Shown here in pieces: positions 10,779-21,175 of a DNA stretch of 64,000 nt. Within the stretch, counting starts at the first letter, position 1; each line of letters starts with the position of its first letter. The DNA lies in assembly GCA_029953675.1 (NCBI GenBank), contig JAMWBK010000004.1:3036501-3100500 (forward strand). Direction: 5' to 3'. This DNA is from Rhodosorus marinus. Its lineage: Eukaryota; Rhodophyta; Stylonematophyceae; Stylonematales; Stylonemataceae. The notes beneath the pieces are model-generated. The model ran no database searches. It saw only the letters and a program-made list of their open reading frames with translations, and was not told the origin of the DNA. The position numbers were made by a program, and so were the translations under genes.

Positions 10779-11600
10779 ATGAGTGCCTTTCTATTTGGTG
10801 TGAGTTATGGGAAGGACGTAAGAGGTCGAAGAGCATCTACCTCAATATGTAGTCTTGAGGTTGGTCGACGTGTTTTCGGCGGTTGGTTGATTTTAGGGGC
10901 GACAGGTGGCGACATGCGTGATGGCTTGTCCAAAGCTGCATCTGTATTGCCGGGGATGGGGCCTTCTGATGTGTGTTTTCCAGACAACTTTGCTGGAGAG
11001 TGGAAGGTTGTGAAGAACGTGACGGACGTGAAGATCACGTCTGCTCGAGAGCTGAAGGAGCTCCAGGATGTGCGGGAGTTGAAGATGTTTCAAGCTTTGG
11101 TAGGTAAAACTGTCGAATATCCTGTTCAGTTCATGAACCACCGTGGAAATGTCATTGCCAGCAGGGGTTTTAATATACGCTCCAGCAAGGCGGCCGATGC
11201 GGTAGCCGTTGGTCGAACCCCTGGACGGATTAGCTCGCTTTGGGACCCGGACAATCCCAACGTGCTCACTGTTTCGGAACGCGGGTCACCCACGTTGCGA
11301 GAAATCAAGATCACCAAACGAAGTTTTTCCGCAGCTCCTGGTGGAGAGGGCACGTTTGAATACACGGAATATGCTAGAATTGTAGACACCGTCGACGGTG
11401 AACTGCTTGACCCTACCCAGAGAGTTGACATGCCGAACAAGCCGAAACTACTCGCCAAGCGAACTTTGGCAAAGTTCAAGATCATCTCGCCGCAACAGAT
11501 TGATTCTCTTCAACTCGAGTACTATTTCCCTTACAACGATCCGACAGCTCCTGCAGAGTTCATCGTGAAGTCAAAGCTTAGCTACACTAAGCAGAACTAA
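10779..11600 (+). CDS. Probable thylakoid-lumen protein, DUF6816-like
   Basis: Single exon, 273 aa. The N-terminal 60 or so residues look like a two-part plastid leader: a basic Ser/Arg stretch (GRRASTSICSLEVG), then a twin-arginine hydrophobic segment (RRVFGGWLILGATGG) of the kind used by the thylakoid Tat route. The mature part begins near FPDNFAGEWKVVKNVTDVKI and is a soluble beta-rich sequence ending YYFPYNDPTAPAEFIVKSKL. The pattern FPxxFxGxWKV together with a C-terminal QxxxYY resembles the plant/cyanobacterial lumenal family DUF6816, whose biochemical role is unknown to me. The family call rests on recall of the motif and should be tested by a profile search. Confidence 0.65.
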   Translation: MSAFLFGVSYGKDVRGRRASTSICSLEVGRRVFGGWLILGATGGDMRDGLSKAASVLPGMGPSDVCFPDNFAGEWKVVKNVTDVKITSARELKELQDVRELKMFQALVGKTVEYPVQFMNHRGNVIASRGFNIRSSKAADAVAVGRTPGRISSLWDPDNPNVLTVSERGSPTLREIKITKRSFSAAPGGEGTFEYTEYARIVDTVDGELLDPTQRVDMPNKPKLLAKRTLAKFKIISPQQIDSLQLEYYFPYNDPTAPAEFIVKSKLSYTKQN

Positions 11601-12189
11601 TTAAAAGAATACCCTCGTCCAAAAGCCCCTGCAACTACTTACGCCTGCGTATGGTAACCTCTGAATGACATATTGCCTGAGCAGTACTGCAAATGGCTTT
11701 GGCAACAAGATGCAAGATATGTCTAGTTGCTATATCGGCGGACATCAAAAACCTTGGTCCATTGTCCCAAAGAAGAAGAGACCATCATTCGGTCTGAAAC
11801 CCATCCACGGTGTCCTGCTGATATGAACTCAACCGGAGTTGTGTGCGATAAGCTGCTGGGTATTTTTTGAAGTAATTTCGAAAAGCCGTTATTCAGATAC
11901 CCAATATAAGCGAAGTGTGATGAAAGGGACATCGTAAATAGTCGGACTTTCATCTTTTCGCTGGGGAATGTTTGCGTGTTTGCATGACCAGGCGTCTCTA
12001 GACTCTGCCGTCTCTCGGAAGTCTTCCGTGGGCAATTCAAAGAGACGGCTGGACTGTTGAAGTACTCACAGGGCTGTATTAGGGGTGCTCGTGCGTCGCA
12101 GAGAACATTGTGGCAAGCTCGTCAAGCTGGAAACCATATGAGGAAGCATACATGTTCTTGTGGGTTAGTCTAGGTTGCGGGAGCGCTCT
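11601..12189. other. Intergenic, no gene seen
   Basis: Between two plus-strand genes. A minus-strand open frame at 11723-12040 has no homology that I recognise and is not called. Confidence 0.55.
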
Positions 12190-13236
12190 ATGGAGGAAGA
12201 CTCTGACGACGATTTGAGTGTACTGTATGAGGACGTTGAGGGTCTCACAGCTGATTTTGAGAAGCTTTTAGTGGGTGCGAACAGCGATGTGCTTAGTGAT
12301 GTAGTTCTAGAGGGGGAGGATGGGACCAGTATTGAGGCGCATAGTCTTCTGCTTCGCTCTCGGAGCGAGTATTTGAACGTCGCGCTCGGAGGGAATTGGC
12401 GGGAATGGAACGTAAATGCCACGGTTCCTGGTCTAATGTCGAAGCCCGTGGCTTCGACGTCCGCTCTTCATGCCGTCGTAAGGTATATTTACACGGGTGA
12501 AGTCGGTTTCAGTGATAAGAACGTATACGAAATTTTGAACTTGGCTCGTGAGATGCTGCTTGATGATCTGGTGCAGCTGGGGTATGTGTATATAAGGTCT
12601 AGCCTCAAACCGGAGTCCGCGGTATTTCACGCCGGAGAGATCCTCGCCAGTTGTGATCAGAATTTGCTTCAGCTGTTGTGCGAGTTTGTGGCCAAAGCGG
12701 GGCAGGAGATATTGATTACAAACGAATTCACCCATTGTTCGAGGTATGAACTGACCGCCATACTTCAACACGAAAACGTCGGGGTTCATGAGGATGTGGT
12801 CCTCAAAGCAGTTCAGATCTGGGCCGAGGTGTCAGCCGGGTTTGATCGCGAACTGGCGTTCGATCTTGTCTGTCAACTGCTATCGGAAGATCTAGTGCGC
12901 TGTCTAAGCCTTTCAGTAGAGGCGTTCACGTCAATTGAGGACTTGGGCCTTGTTCCGAGTGAAAAGCGCCACCTCCGCAGAATGTACATCGCGTCTCGCA
13001 CCGAAGGCTATCGATACATGATTCCCACTAGCACGTTTCGCCAGAGCCTACGGGGAGCGGTTGCGCACCTCGAGTCCAGCCACCCCCTCACCGGTGAGTT
13101 CAGAGCCGAAGTGCAGCTGACACAAGATACAGATGCCATCTATATCGAGGTGAGATCGAAGCCATCGGCGCAGGGCGACCTTATGCTATCACAGCTTCGA
13201 GCAATGCTGTTGGTTACTGAGAAAATTTCAGTTTGA
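12190..13236 (+). CDS. BTB-BACK domain protein, probable CUL3 adaptor
   Basis: Single exon, 348 aa, started at the ATG at 12190 because the upstream codons in frame have no ATG. Residues about 35-140 form a BTB/POZ fold: SDVVLEGEDG, then the IEAHSLLLRSRSEYL strand-helix, then AVVRYIYTGEVGF and ILNLAREMLLDDLVQLGY. A BACK-like helical region follows (ILASCDQNLLQLLCEFV, VLKAVQIWAE). The last 70 residues are unassigned, and no Kelch, MATH or ankyrin repeats are present. BTB-BACK proteins usually recruit a substrate to a cullin-3 ubiquitin ligase. The substrate is unknown here. Confidence 0.85.
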   Translation: MEEDSDDDLSVLYEDVEGLTADFEKLLVGANSDVLSDVVLEGEDGTSIEAHSLLLRSRSEYLNVALGGNWREWNVNATVPGLMSKPVASTSALHAVVRYIYTGEVGFSDKNVYEILNLAREMLLDDLVQLGYVYIRSSLKPESAVFHAGEILASCDQNLLQLLCEFVAKAGQEILITNEFTHCSRYELTAILQHENVGVHEDVVLKAVQIWAEVSAGFDRELAFDLVCQLLSEDLVRCLSLSVEAFTSIEDLGLVPSEKRHLRRMYIASRTEGYRYMIPTSTFRQSLRGAVAHLESSHPLTGEFRAEVQLTQDTDAIYIEVRSKPSAQGDLMLSQLRAMLLVTEKISV

Positions 13237-13693
13237 TCTGAAACCTCGAGCTAACCGCATGGAAAACCACATGTATATTTAGGTTGACTCCAGATCTGAG
13301 CTTTCACCGGAGCTTGATCTTGTTTGGTACTCTTTGCGCTCTGGTTCTGTACTTCAGCGTCTCAGTGATTTCAACTATGCGAGGAGCAAGAAGACTTTCA
13401 TGGTTTCTGGGCACAGAATCGGTGTGAAGCTGGTCCACAAGTCGAGGAGGCCGGCAGTGAGTTGTCCACCACCTCCTAAGCCATGCTGGGGCTTCCTCAT
13501 CAAGAGCTACTCTGTTATCAACGGCAAAAGATGGCGAAGGCGAAATCATGCCACGGACTTCTGGCGACGCTAGATGGAAGCCAAAGCTTGTCCAGTTGGA
13601 TCCAATTGGGGGATCTCTTAATGTAATAAACCTATTATCATCCAACGTTTAGTTGGTTCTATAGTCACAGTTGTTATCTTTCATTAGAAATTA
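13237..13693. other. Convergent 3' intergenic region
   Basis: This lies between the ends of the BTB gene (plus) and the EF-hand gene (minus). Open frames here start at non-ATG codons and look like chance. Confidence 0.55.
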
Positions 13694-14488
13694 CTAAAGT
13701 TGTTTCCCTTGGCGGCCTATTTTCCACATCTGGAAGAACTCGTGTAAAGAAACCCCGTCACTGTGGTTGTTATCCATGAGGTTGAAGACCGTCTCAAACT
13801 CCTTCTCGCTGAGGGGATACTTTCCGTGATCACAAAGCACCCGCCTCAACTCCTCCTTGGACAGAGTACCTGTCTGATCAGTATCGACAGTCTGAAAGGC
13901 TTCGTATACCTCCTCATCGGGAAGCTTGCCCTTGTAATTAACCACGAGAAGCAGGTCTGTGAACGTGATTAATTCGCGTCGCGCCTCCCTGACCTCCTCC
14001 TGCAAAATCTTTATAAACCACTCCGGTTGTTTGAGGTCCCTAAGCAGGCCCGGTAGATCCCTCGTGTTCAGCACGTAAATACCTAAGCACACGCATGTAG
14101 GAGTACTATCAGTAAGCTCCGCCCGCGGAATACTTCAAGTCTGTTCATCTCGGCTTCCACACTATCAAGAATTCCATTATGTTTCGACATGTTGAAGGCT
14201 AAACGGATAGCTTCGCTCACCTCTTGAAGCGCTTCTATACGCATAGACATAAAACTTGCGCTCAGCTAACTTTAAAAACGATGGGGAAAAGTTCCTGGAC
14301 GCTACGGCCAACAGCTCTTCCTTGCTTTTACTTTCTGATTGCAATAGCCTCTCCAGCCCCTCTCGGTCAATCTCTCGTGCCTCCGCTTTACTTCTGGACG
14401 GTCCAATGCTCTGTATAGTCACTTGTCCCTGCTTCTTCTTCTTCTCTGATGCATCCTCACTAACTGTCCACTTTTTTATCGACTTCAT
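13694..14488 (-). CDS. EF-hand calcium-binding protein of unknown role
   Basis: Exon 1 (14488-14221) and exon 3 (14082-13694) are clear. A short middle exon is placed at about 14198-14163, using donor GTGTGG, because this is the only phase-consistent join found. That gives 230 aa. The N-terminal third is basic and probably helical (KKWTVSEDASEKKKKQG). The C-terminal half carries two EF-hands. Loop 1, DTDQTGTLSKEE, is canonical. Loop 2, DNNHSDGVSLHE, keeps D1, N3, S5, V8 and E12, but position 6 is Asp and the Gly is at 7. Its arrangement resembles calmodulin-like regulators, but no specific family was recognised. The middle exon and its borders are the least certain part. Confidence 0.7.
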
Positions 14489-15293
14489 CTTAACCAAAAG
14501 TAACTAAATAAGATACTGCTTTGAAATGCATCCATCACTAGCAGCAAGCTTCAACACCCAATTTACCGAGCCATCCTTTTCAAGCCTCCAAACTTCTCAC
14601 GTTTCCCCTTCGACTGCCAATTCAGTGCAGTCGTCATGGAGGGAGTGTGTGTATCTCATCACACAAATTTTATGTTATATGACGACCTTTTTTTTTTTTT
14701 GAGTTCAGTACGTGAAGAAATAATTGACAAACATCCTTTCTATTCTGAACATGTTTTTGAAGCTTGGAAGTGTCACTCGCCAAGTTTGTCGCTGTTAGTT
14801 TGGCCAAGAAAATTTATTTACCAAAGAACTTGTTTGGGTGCCGCTGTATTTGAGAGGATTTTTGGGGGTTTTAGGTGAGAAAAATGGAAGTGAAGAGGGG
14901 ATTATTTGGATGTGCAGTACTTGGGGGTTAGGGGGGGAGAAGGACTGCGTTCGAATGAGAGGCACAACGTCTAAGATCCATTTCAGTTGGGTTTTGTATT
15001 GACTTGAATATTAATTCCTGTTAGCATGTGATGGCTCGGCTTTGGCAAGCGCATCGGGGTTCGTTTGGAATATCGAGCTGAGCTGGGAAACAACGTAGAG
15101 AGGGATCAGTATTTTTATTTGTGAACGAGCCTGACACTAATGGATGTTAAATGAAAAGCGTGGATCGGCAGCCGAGCGTTGATATTTACTAAGGATACCT
15201 CTCCAGGACTGGAATACCCGGTCTCATGAGTTTTTTTGATCATCATGGATGAGTTGTGAATCGTCAAGGGTGTGAAATTTTCCTAACAGATTG
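14489..15293. other. Intergenic between divergent genes
   Basis: This is the upstream region of the EF-hand (minus) and ADAT2 (plus) genes. A T-tract lies at about 14689-14700. Nothing coding is supported. An alternative ADAT2 start, with a tiny first exon near 15246, is possible. Confidence 0.5.
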
Positions 15294-15815
15294 ATGGATA
15301 TGGAGGTTAACTGGATGCCGGTAGCTCTACAAGAAGGCCATGAGGCGATTGAAAGGGGAGAGGTTCCCATTGGATGCGTATATGTGAGTAGTGACGGAAT
15401 AGAGTTGGCAAGAGGCTCCAATCGATGTAACGAAATGAGGGACGGGACTAGACACGCGGAGCTGGTGGCGTATGAGCAAATGGTGCTCAGAATGGGGACT
15501 GCGAGGGTACGCGAAGAATTCAGTCGCGGGGTAGACTTGTACGTCACGTGTGAGCCCTGCATTATGTGTTGTGCTGCATTAGCACTACTGAAGGTGAGGC
15601 ATGTGGTCTTTGGCTGCAAAAACGAGAAGTTCGGAGGCTGCGGTTCTGTTCGAGCGATCCATGAGAGTCGATCTACACGCATTCCCGGGATTGTATCAGT
15701 GAAAGGAGGGGTTTTTGCGGAGGAAGCTATTGAGATGCTGCAGAAGTTTTATACGCAGGAGAATCTCAACGCACCTGAGCCAAAGAAGAAACGCCAGCGT
15801 ACATTGCATACTTAG
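15294..15815 (+). CDS. ADAT2: tRNA-specific adenosine deaminase, catalytic subunit ADAT2/Tad2p-like
   Basis: Single exon, 173 aa, close to the usual ADAT2 length. The enzyme converts adenosine 34 of the tRNA anticodon to inosine as a heterodimer with an ADAT3 partner, letting one tRNA read several codons. The deaminase zinc motif is complete: HAE (GTRHAELVAYEQ), with Glu as proton shuttle, and CEPCIMCCAALALL as PCxxC. Substrate-side markers AIERGEVPIGCV and GCKNEKFGGCGSV match the ADAT2 group and not cytidine or guanine deaminases. The C-terminus is basic (PEPKKKRQR), suiting a nuclear signal or tRNA contact. The ADAT3 partner is not in this window. Confidence 0.93.
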   Translation: MDMEVNWMPVALQEGHEAIERGEVPIGCVYVSSDGIELARGSNRCNEMRDGTRHAELVAYEQMVLRMGTARVREEFSRGVDLYVTCEPCIMCCAALALLKVRHVVFGCKNEKFGGCGSVRAIHESRSTRIPGIVSVKGGVFAEEAIEMLQKFYTQENLNAPEPKKKRQRTLHT

Positions 15816-16233
15816 CGCCCACTGGCTCAAGTACTGGAAGCAAACGAAGCACGGTTGTTCATTGTCTCGGGGGTCAAGGTGATAACCACTCCATGGGCTT
15901 CAAAAGCTAAGCTCACGTCAGCCGTGTTCGCTTTTGTTCATTCCGCGGACGCGGATTGCACAATGGAACAAAGCAGAAGGAGTCAGCTACTTAGCCGCAT
16001 TATCCAACCGCATGGGTGCCAAAGGATAACCTAGAAACTTGGAACATTTGTCATGACCAATTGTAAAAAATAAATATATAGGAAATGCTCCTCAAACTGC
16101 TTCGCCAAGAACTCATGCGAAGAGTCAAATGCTCACGTACTGCTACGTTGAGAAAAGGGCCAAATCGATATTCCGGATCATGCAGCTTCCGACGGGGCGT
16201 TCCAGAACCGTCTTTCAAATGCAAGTGGAGTGA
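15816..16233. other. Convergent 3' intergenic region
   Basis: Between the ADAT2 and MED7 stop codons. AT-rich near 16060-16080, including AATAAA-like sequence. No gene is seen. Confidence 0.6.
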
Positions 16234-17435
16234 TCAGAGTCCTCCAATATCCATTCCTCCGGGGTTGTCTGGGACGATTTTTTCCATTTCCGCAATGATG
16301 TCCTTGTTCGTAGTCACCGCAGCGGGCTTGGGCTCTTCGTCTGCGTCGCCCTCTTCAGTTGGAGGTTTGACCCTTTCTACTTCCTGAGCAGCCTTCGACA
16401 GGGCATCCAAAACCTCCTTATCCAGGTTTTGCGCGTCTATGCTCATTCTGCAAAAGCGAAAATATCTCAGTGCCAGTGCTAAACTAATAGTCTTCGTATT
16501 CATGGAGTTGGAAGCTTCTTACTCTGACGATTCCTGTAGCATGTTTCTCGCCGACCGTAGTACACCTCTCGCCTGGTCGAAAGCTTTATCAAGATCAGCG
16601 AGGGCCTTGCTTCTCAGCTCAGTTTGCTTCTCGATTTGCCTGTCGACGAGAGAGGGGACTTGGGATTAGGAAAGGGAAATTCACAAGGCGAGCGGCTTCC
16701 CAAAGATAACGCATCTACCTCTTAACATTCTGGTGAGCTTGATCTGTTCTTAAAGTGTTGGCCAAATGGTGCATATTGATGAGCAGATTTTCAATGTCCT
16801 CTACCTGCGTCCAACACGAAATCGCGGCCTAAGAACAGGGCGCCTTCCGAAAGTGAAATGGATGTGCGCGAAGGTATACCTCGGTTCGATAAGCTTCAGT
16901 ATTGGGATCAGAGCATAAGCTCTGTACGAGCCTTAAAAATTTGTTGAGTAGCATTTTGTTCAACTTTCTCAGCTCCACAGTACGCCTGTGCAGAAATCTA
17001 TTAGAATCCTGGGTCTTTTTTGTGCCCTCCAGTCGCGAGCTTTCGAAATTTGTTGGTACAACTCACTTCTCGTTCGGGTCGTATAGAACTTTTCTGCCGG
17101 ACTCTTCGAGGTTGGGGAGCTTGTCTTCGGTCTGTTGGCACGAGAACGGATACTTGGTACCGTCAGCACACCCAGGAGGGAAAGTGTGAATAGGCCATTG
17201 CTGCAAAACGGAATCGATCCTGTTTCGTGCCTACCGTGTATACGTCTCCAAACATTGAATAGGTTACACCTCGAGCAGGAGCTTTTGGGGGTACTGATAT
17301 GTAAGAGAAAATCGGAAGCTGGAAACTTGAGCACGAGAGCACACAGATCCGAATCGATAACATACGTTCATTTGCCGTGACTAACCCTTTTCGGACACTC
17401 CGTCTCGATAAAACATTGCAGGCGGCGCAGGCCAT
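16234..17435 (-). CDS. MED7: Mediator complex subunit 7
   Basis: MED7 pairs with MED21 in the middle module of Mediator, which links activators to RNA polymerase II. Seven exons (17435-17366, 17293-17235, 17200-17067, 16985-16880, 16804-16719, 16639-16523, 16447-16234) with GT-AG introns give 261 aa, and every junction keeps phase. Family markers in order are a proline-rich start (LPPKAPARGVTYSMFGDVYT), KLPNLEESGRKVLYDP, ELRKLNKMLLNKFLRLVQSL, then NMHHLANTLRTDQAHQNVKR, which matches the MED7 NMHHLxNxYRPHQAR core. A Lys/Glu-rich coiled coil follows. The C-terminus (about residues 210-261) is acidic and ends GGMDIGGL, an extension beyond the human protein. The first 23 residues before the proline-rich start are the least certain part. 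Confidence 0.88.
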
Positions 17436-18080
17436 TGAGAAACAAACTCGTTATCCGCCATTTTTTAGATCGATCGCACAGAGAAAGGCCACTTCAAGCA
17501 AGACGGAGCCGAATTATCACGAGAACAACTACACCGCTAATCCCCACAAATTGCAGAAAAAGGAGAAAACAGCTGTGACCTGGAGCAAGAAAGCTTTCCT
17601 CAGTGGTACTCCAGCTCTAGACTATCACCTTAAGCTCATTTCAGCTTGCCGCATTTGAACGCTAGGTCCTTCGTACCTTCCGCACCCTTGCATCCCGCGA
17701 CCCACATCCACTCCGTTAGAAGAAGCTTCTCAATCGGAACCCGCAATTTCCCGCTAAACAAGCAGTGGGACAAAATGAACGGGACAAAAGACATCTTATT
17801 GGGACATCCGTGGGGGTACAACTAGCTCTTCATTTCAAGAATTATGCAGGACGAGGGAGTCTTAAATTACTATATTTCAAAATATGCCCCGCTATTTTAT
17901 GCAGTATTCGGTAATTAAGACTTACTATCGTCTTTTTTACGTTCTCCATCGACGTCGATTAATTTCTGCACTATTGGGGTGGTGTGGATGGTGGGGACGA
18001 AACTGCTCGGATTGCGGGAGAAAGGGGGGTGGGTGGCGTGGATGCCTAGATAGGTACATTGTGATGTGTTTAGATTAATC
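17436..18080. other. Divergent upstream region of MED7 and SmD2
   Basis: About 645 bases between two divergent genes. A GC-rich stretch at 17970-18050 sits next to AT-rich DNA. No motif that I can name and no coding sequence. Confidence 0.5.
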
Positions 18081-18807
18081 ATGTCGAAATCAAAGTAAGC
18101 AATTCATCCTTGAATATTTTGCGTCGATGCTTGTATTGTTGTACGAGTTTTTTTTTTTTTAAAGTGATGATACCTCTCCTTTATGGATTCTCATTGAGTT
18201 CCTTGTCCCCACCGTTTGTAGGGAGAACGTGCCCGATACGAGGGCGGGTTTCACGAATCCAGATAAGCCGACGGGACTTGTAGACACCGAGAAAGTTGAC
18301 GAGTTTGCAACGGGGCCCTTCTCCGTGTTGACGCAGAGCGTCAAAGACAACAAACAGGTGAGGCTTCCTCGAAAAGCTTCGTGGGAGTACAAAATCATCT
18401 TGCCTCTATGCTTTTGCTTGTACCGAGGACGCTCCTAAAACTTGATTGCGTTCGTTTGTGTTCGGTGATAGGTACTCATCAACTGTAGGAACAACAAGAA
18501 GCTACTAGGCAGGGTGAAGGCGTTTGATAGGCATATGAACATGGTAAGATGCGATTTGACAGTGCAGGTGTTGGCGACGCAATTGGAGACGCAATTGGCG
18601 ACGCCATTGGCGACACAATACAGAGCTTAATGTCGACCTTTGCGCCTTTTTTCTTTACAGATTCTGGAAAACGTAAAGGAGATGTGGATCGAGTACCCGA
18701 AGAGCAGCAAAGGTGGAAAGGCAAGGCCAGTCAACAAAGATCGCTTCATCTCGAAAATGTTCCTTAGAGGGGATTCTGTGATTCTTGTTCTTCGGAATCC
18801 GGTCTGA
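18081..18807 (+). CDS. SNRPD2: Small nuclear ribonucleoprotein SmD2
   Basis: SmD2 is one of the seven Sm ring proteins that bind the U-rich site of spliceosomal snRNAs. Four exons (18081-18094, 18222-18357, 18472-18543, 18661-18807) give 122 aa, near the human length of 118. Exon 1 codes only MSKS plus part of a Lys codon. The N-terminal segment [20 protein letters not shown] is SmD2-type. Sm1 continues with [20 protein letters not shown] and [12 protein letters not shown]. Sm2 is [14 protein letters not shown]. Intron 3 contains a small tandem repeat, listed separately. The gene is divergent from MED7. Confidence 0.95.
18573..18620. repeat. Four tandem 12-base units in SmD2 intron 3
   Basis: Units GGCGACGCAATT, GGAGACGCAATT, GGCGACGCCATT and GGCGACACAATA lie head to tail inside the 117-base intron. 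The unit length is a multiple of three. Confidence 0.9.
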
Positions 18808-21175
18808 TTGTGCTTGCCTGAACGTCAGCATGACAGTTGTCGATTGCCTTTGATTGTTAAGTCACATAATTCTATAAGTAGTTAGGACAAGCGGGGTTCG
18901 TCTACCGTGTCAACTTGGCGATTCGGTGGACTGTAACTACTAAACAGAAGCCAAAGCAAAGTGAATGATTGTGCGGGCCTCGTCTGCTGTTAAAGATAGC
19001 GGAGATGAGTTTGAACAACGACGGCAGTAATCTATAGAACGTGTTGGTGTAAGGAACTGGAAGCTCCTCGATGATGTTTTCCTACACTGGTTTGAATAGA
19101 AGCTACTGCGGGGAAGAGAAGCCGTTTTCTTTGTAGAAAGTACGTTTGGCTTTGATTCAAGGGGTACAAGTTGTGCAACTGTACTGCGTACTCTCCGTGT
19201 TGCATGCACAGCATTCGCGACGATCGTGTTTGTACTGACGCTCCTTCGGCCCATTCTGTAACTAACGGAGAGCGACGGTCAGTTACGGAGTTCGTTCATG
19301 ACGTCAACTCGGCAGTTCCGTAGAAAGCGGATTAGATTTCCCTCATGACCATAGACTGTGCAGTGCAAAGTTCCTCCTGGTAGCTTACGGTTCCGATCGG
19401 CACCCCCGAACCGCACGTTGAATACCGGCCTTGTGTCAGCCCGGTTTACTAGGGCGCTGTCAGCTGAAAGACCTACAAAGCTAGGTGACTCTCGTTCAAG
19501 GTCAGCCGGGGATCAGGTACTCCGCTTGTGAATGAGCTCGACCACGTTTCGTATTACATTGGAGGTCGGAAACCTCTCTGTCGGAGTGCGGGCACATGGT
19601 GCGGAAGTTACGAGAGCAGAAATCTTAGGAGTACATGCTGCCAATAAGTAGATTGATTCCACTACTCGCATACGGCGGCGAACGGTAACGCGGAATGACG
19701 AGGGTAACTACAAGGGGAAGACAACGCACCTATGGCTTGCGCAGCAAACCTCTTCTGATGGCAACTCAGAAGGGATTGATAGCCACTGAGTTGAGCCATT
19801 CCATTCATTGAGAAACAGGTGCATTGGCGCACACTTAGAGAGCCATAATGAGCAAAATGCTGGCGGGTGTGTCCTTGACAGAATCTTTCTTACGAGAACT
19901 TTGGCATAAATTTAGTGGGAAAGAAACTGATTCCAAAAGCAACCCACCACCAAGCGTTTTTCGACAAATTCCAAAATATTCTATAAATTTACAATGATAC
20001 AATAGTTTGAATCCGACAAGAGCGTGTTTTGGGGCGGTGTGGTTTGCGATTCCGATCCATGCTAGTTGCAACAGTTAAGGGATTCAGATGCAAACTTAAG
20101 CGATGTCCAGAAGTCAACTTTCTAACCCCCTTAGACGAATACACTACAAAGACAGTCTGTCCATAGATTTTTCCACTTTAAGAATAATTCCGTTTTCGTA
20201 ACAAGTTAGTGGAAAGCAGATCACCCCTGAGCCTTGTACGCTCGCTCTAGAACTACGTTTTTGCCAAGTGAATACATCCGAAAACATGACATACAATAGA
20301 TGCTTATCGAATAACAGAAGAGCCATAGGGCCTGATAAACCAATGGTAGCGGTTGTTTGCTTATTTTGAAGGCGGAGATAGTCTTGGTGTAAAATTCTTC
20401 CATCTGGACCATGGTATCATGGGCAGCGCAGAGTCACTCTGAACAACTAGAACCCTTTTAGAGTAAATCTGTCCTAAAGCAGATCTCTCAACTGACAAGC
20501 TTCTCTTTTTTACAAATTAAGAAGACCAAATAGGGAGAACAATACAGATTTGTGTGCGACTTTTCTGAACAAGTATCCGCCTCAGTAGGACTTTTTTTTC
20601 GCCTATTTGAAATAATATAATAATCTCGAAAACTAAGTTTAGGACCAAAAACCCTAGGCGACGTCTGTCTCAAAAATATTTGGAATTCAATAAATGGGAT
20701 TGGAGAGATTTCTAAGGTTCTCTGAATACTGGAAAACAAATTGAACGTGGGCGAAAATTTGTGCGCGAAAGAGGGTTTTGGGGTTGAAATTTCTCTGTTT
20801 TAGGGAAACTTCAACACACACCTCTGTGAGGCACAGGAAAGGAAAAAGGACAGGAAAAGGAGAGGTTGTAGGAAGTGTTTTTGTAAAAAAAGGCAAAGAA
20901 CAAAGGGCTGGTTGCTTCAAGACGTTGTTTGCTTCTCTGAGCTAGTATCTGTGTGTGGGGAGGGAGGCGGCGCGGATATTCGGAAAAGGGTTTTGTTTCT
21001 TTAAGAGTGTGGTGGCTGAAGGGCGTGATGAATTGTTGTCAAACAAGTGGGTTTAGATTGTGAACGGCTTGATCGTGTCCTTTGTTTTGATTTTTGTCGT
21101 GGGTGATGTAGCAGCGTGGGTTGTAGGCTTTTGTAAAGTGGTTGTTTGAGTTGAGTGCGTAGTGAAAGTTCAAGT
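18808..21175. other. Gene-poor stretch with a structured-RNA-like block
   Basis: No protein gene is supported in 2.4 kb. About 19261-19830 is GC-richer than its flanks and dense in short complementary segments (for example GGAGGTCGGAAACCTC), with a texture like organellar group II intron RNA. The remainder, 19840-21000, is AT-rich and holds only small frames with poor composition. Confidence 0.4.

Noticed and set aside
11723-12040. 105-codon minus-strand frame upstream of the BTB gene
   Set aside because: No homology or domain seen, and it lies in the probable promoter and 5' region of a plus gene.
13304-13645. 113-codon minus-strand frame
   Set aside because: No ATG near its start, and it covers the 3' flank of the BTB gene.
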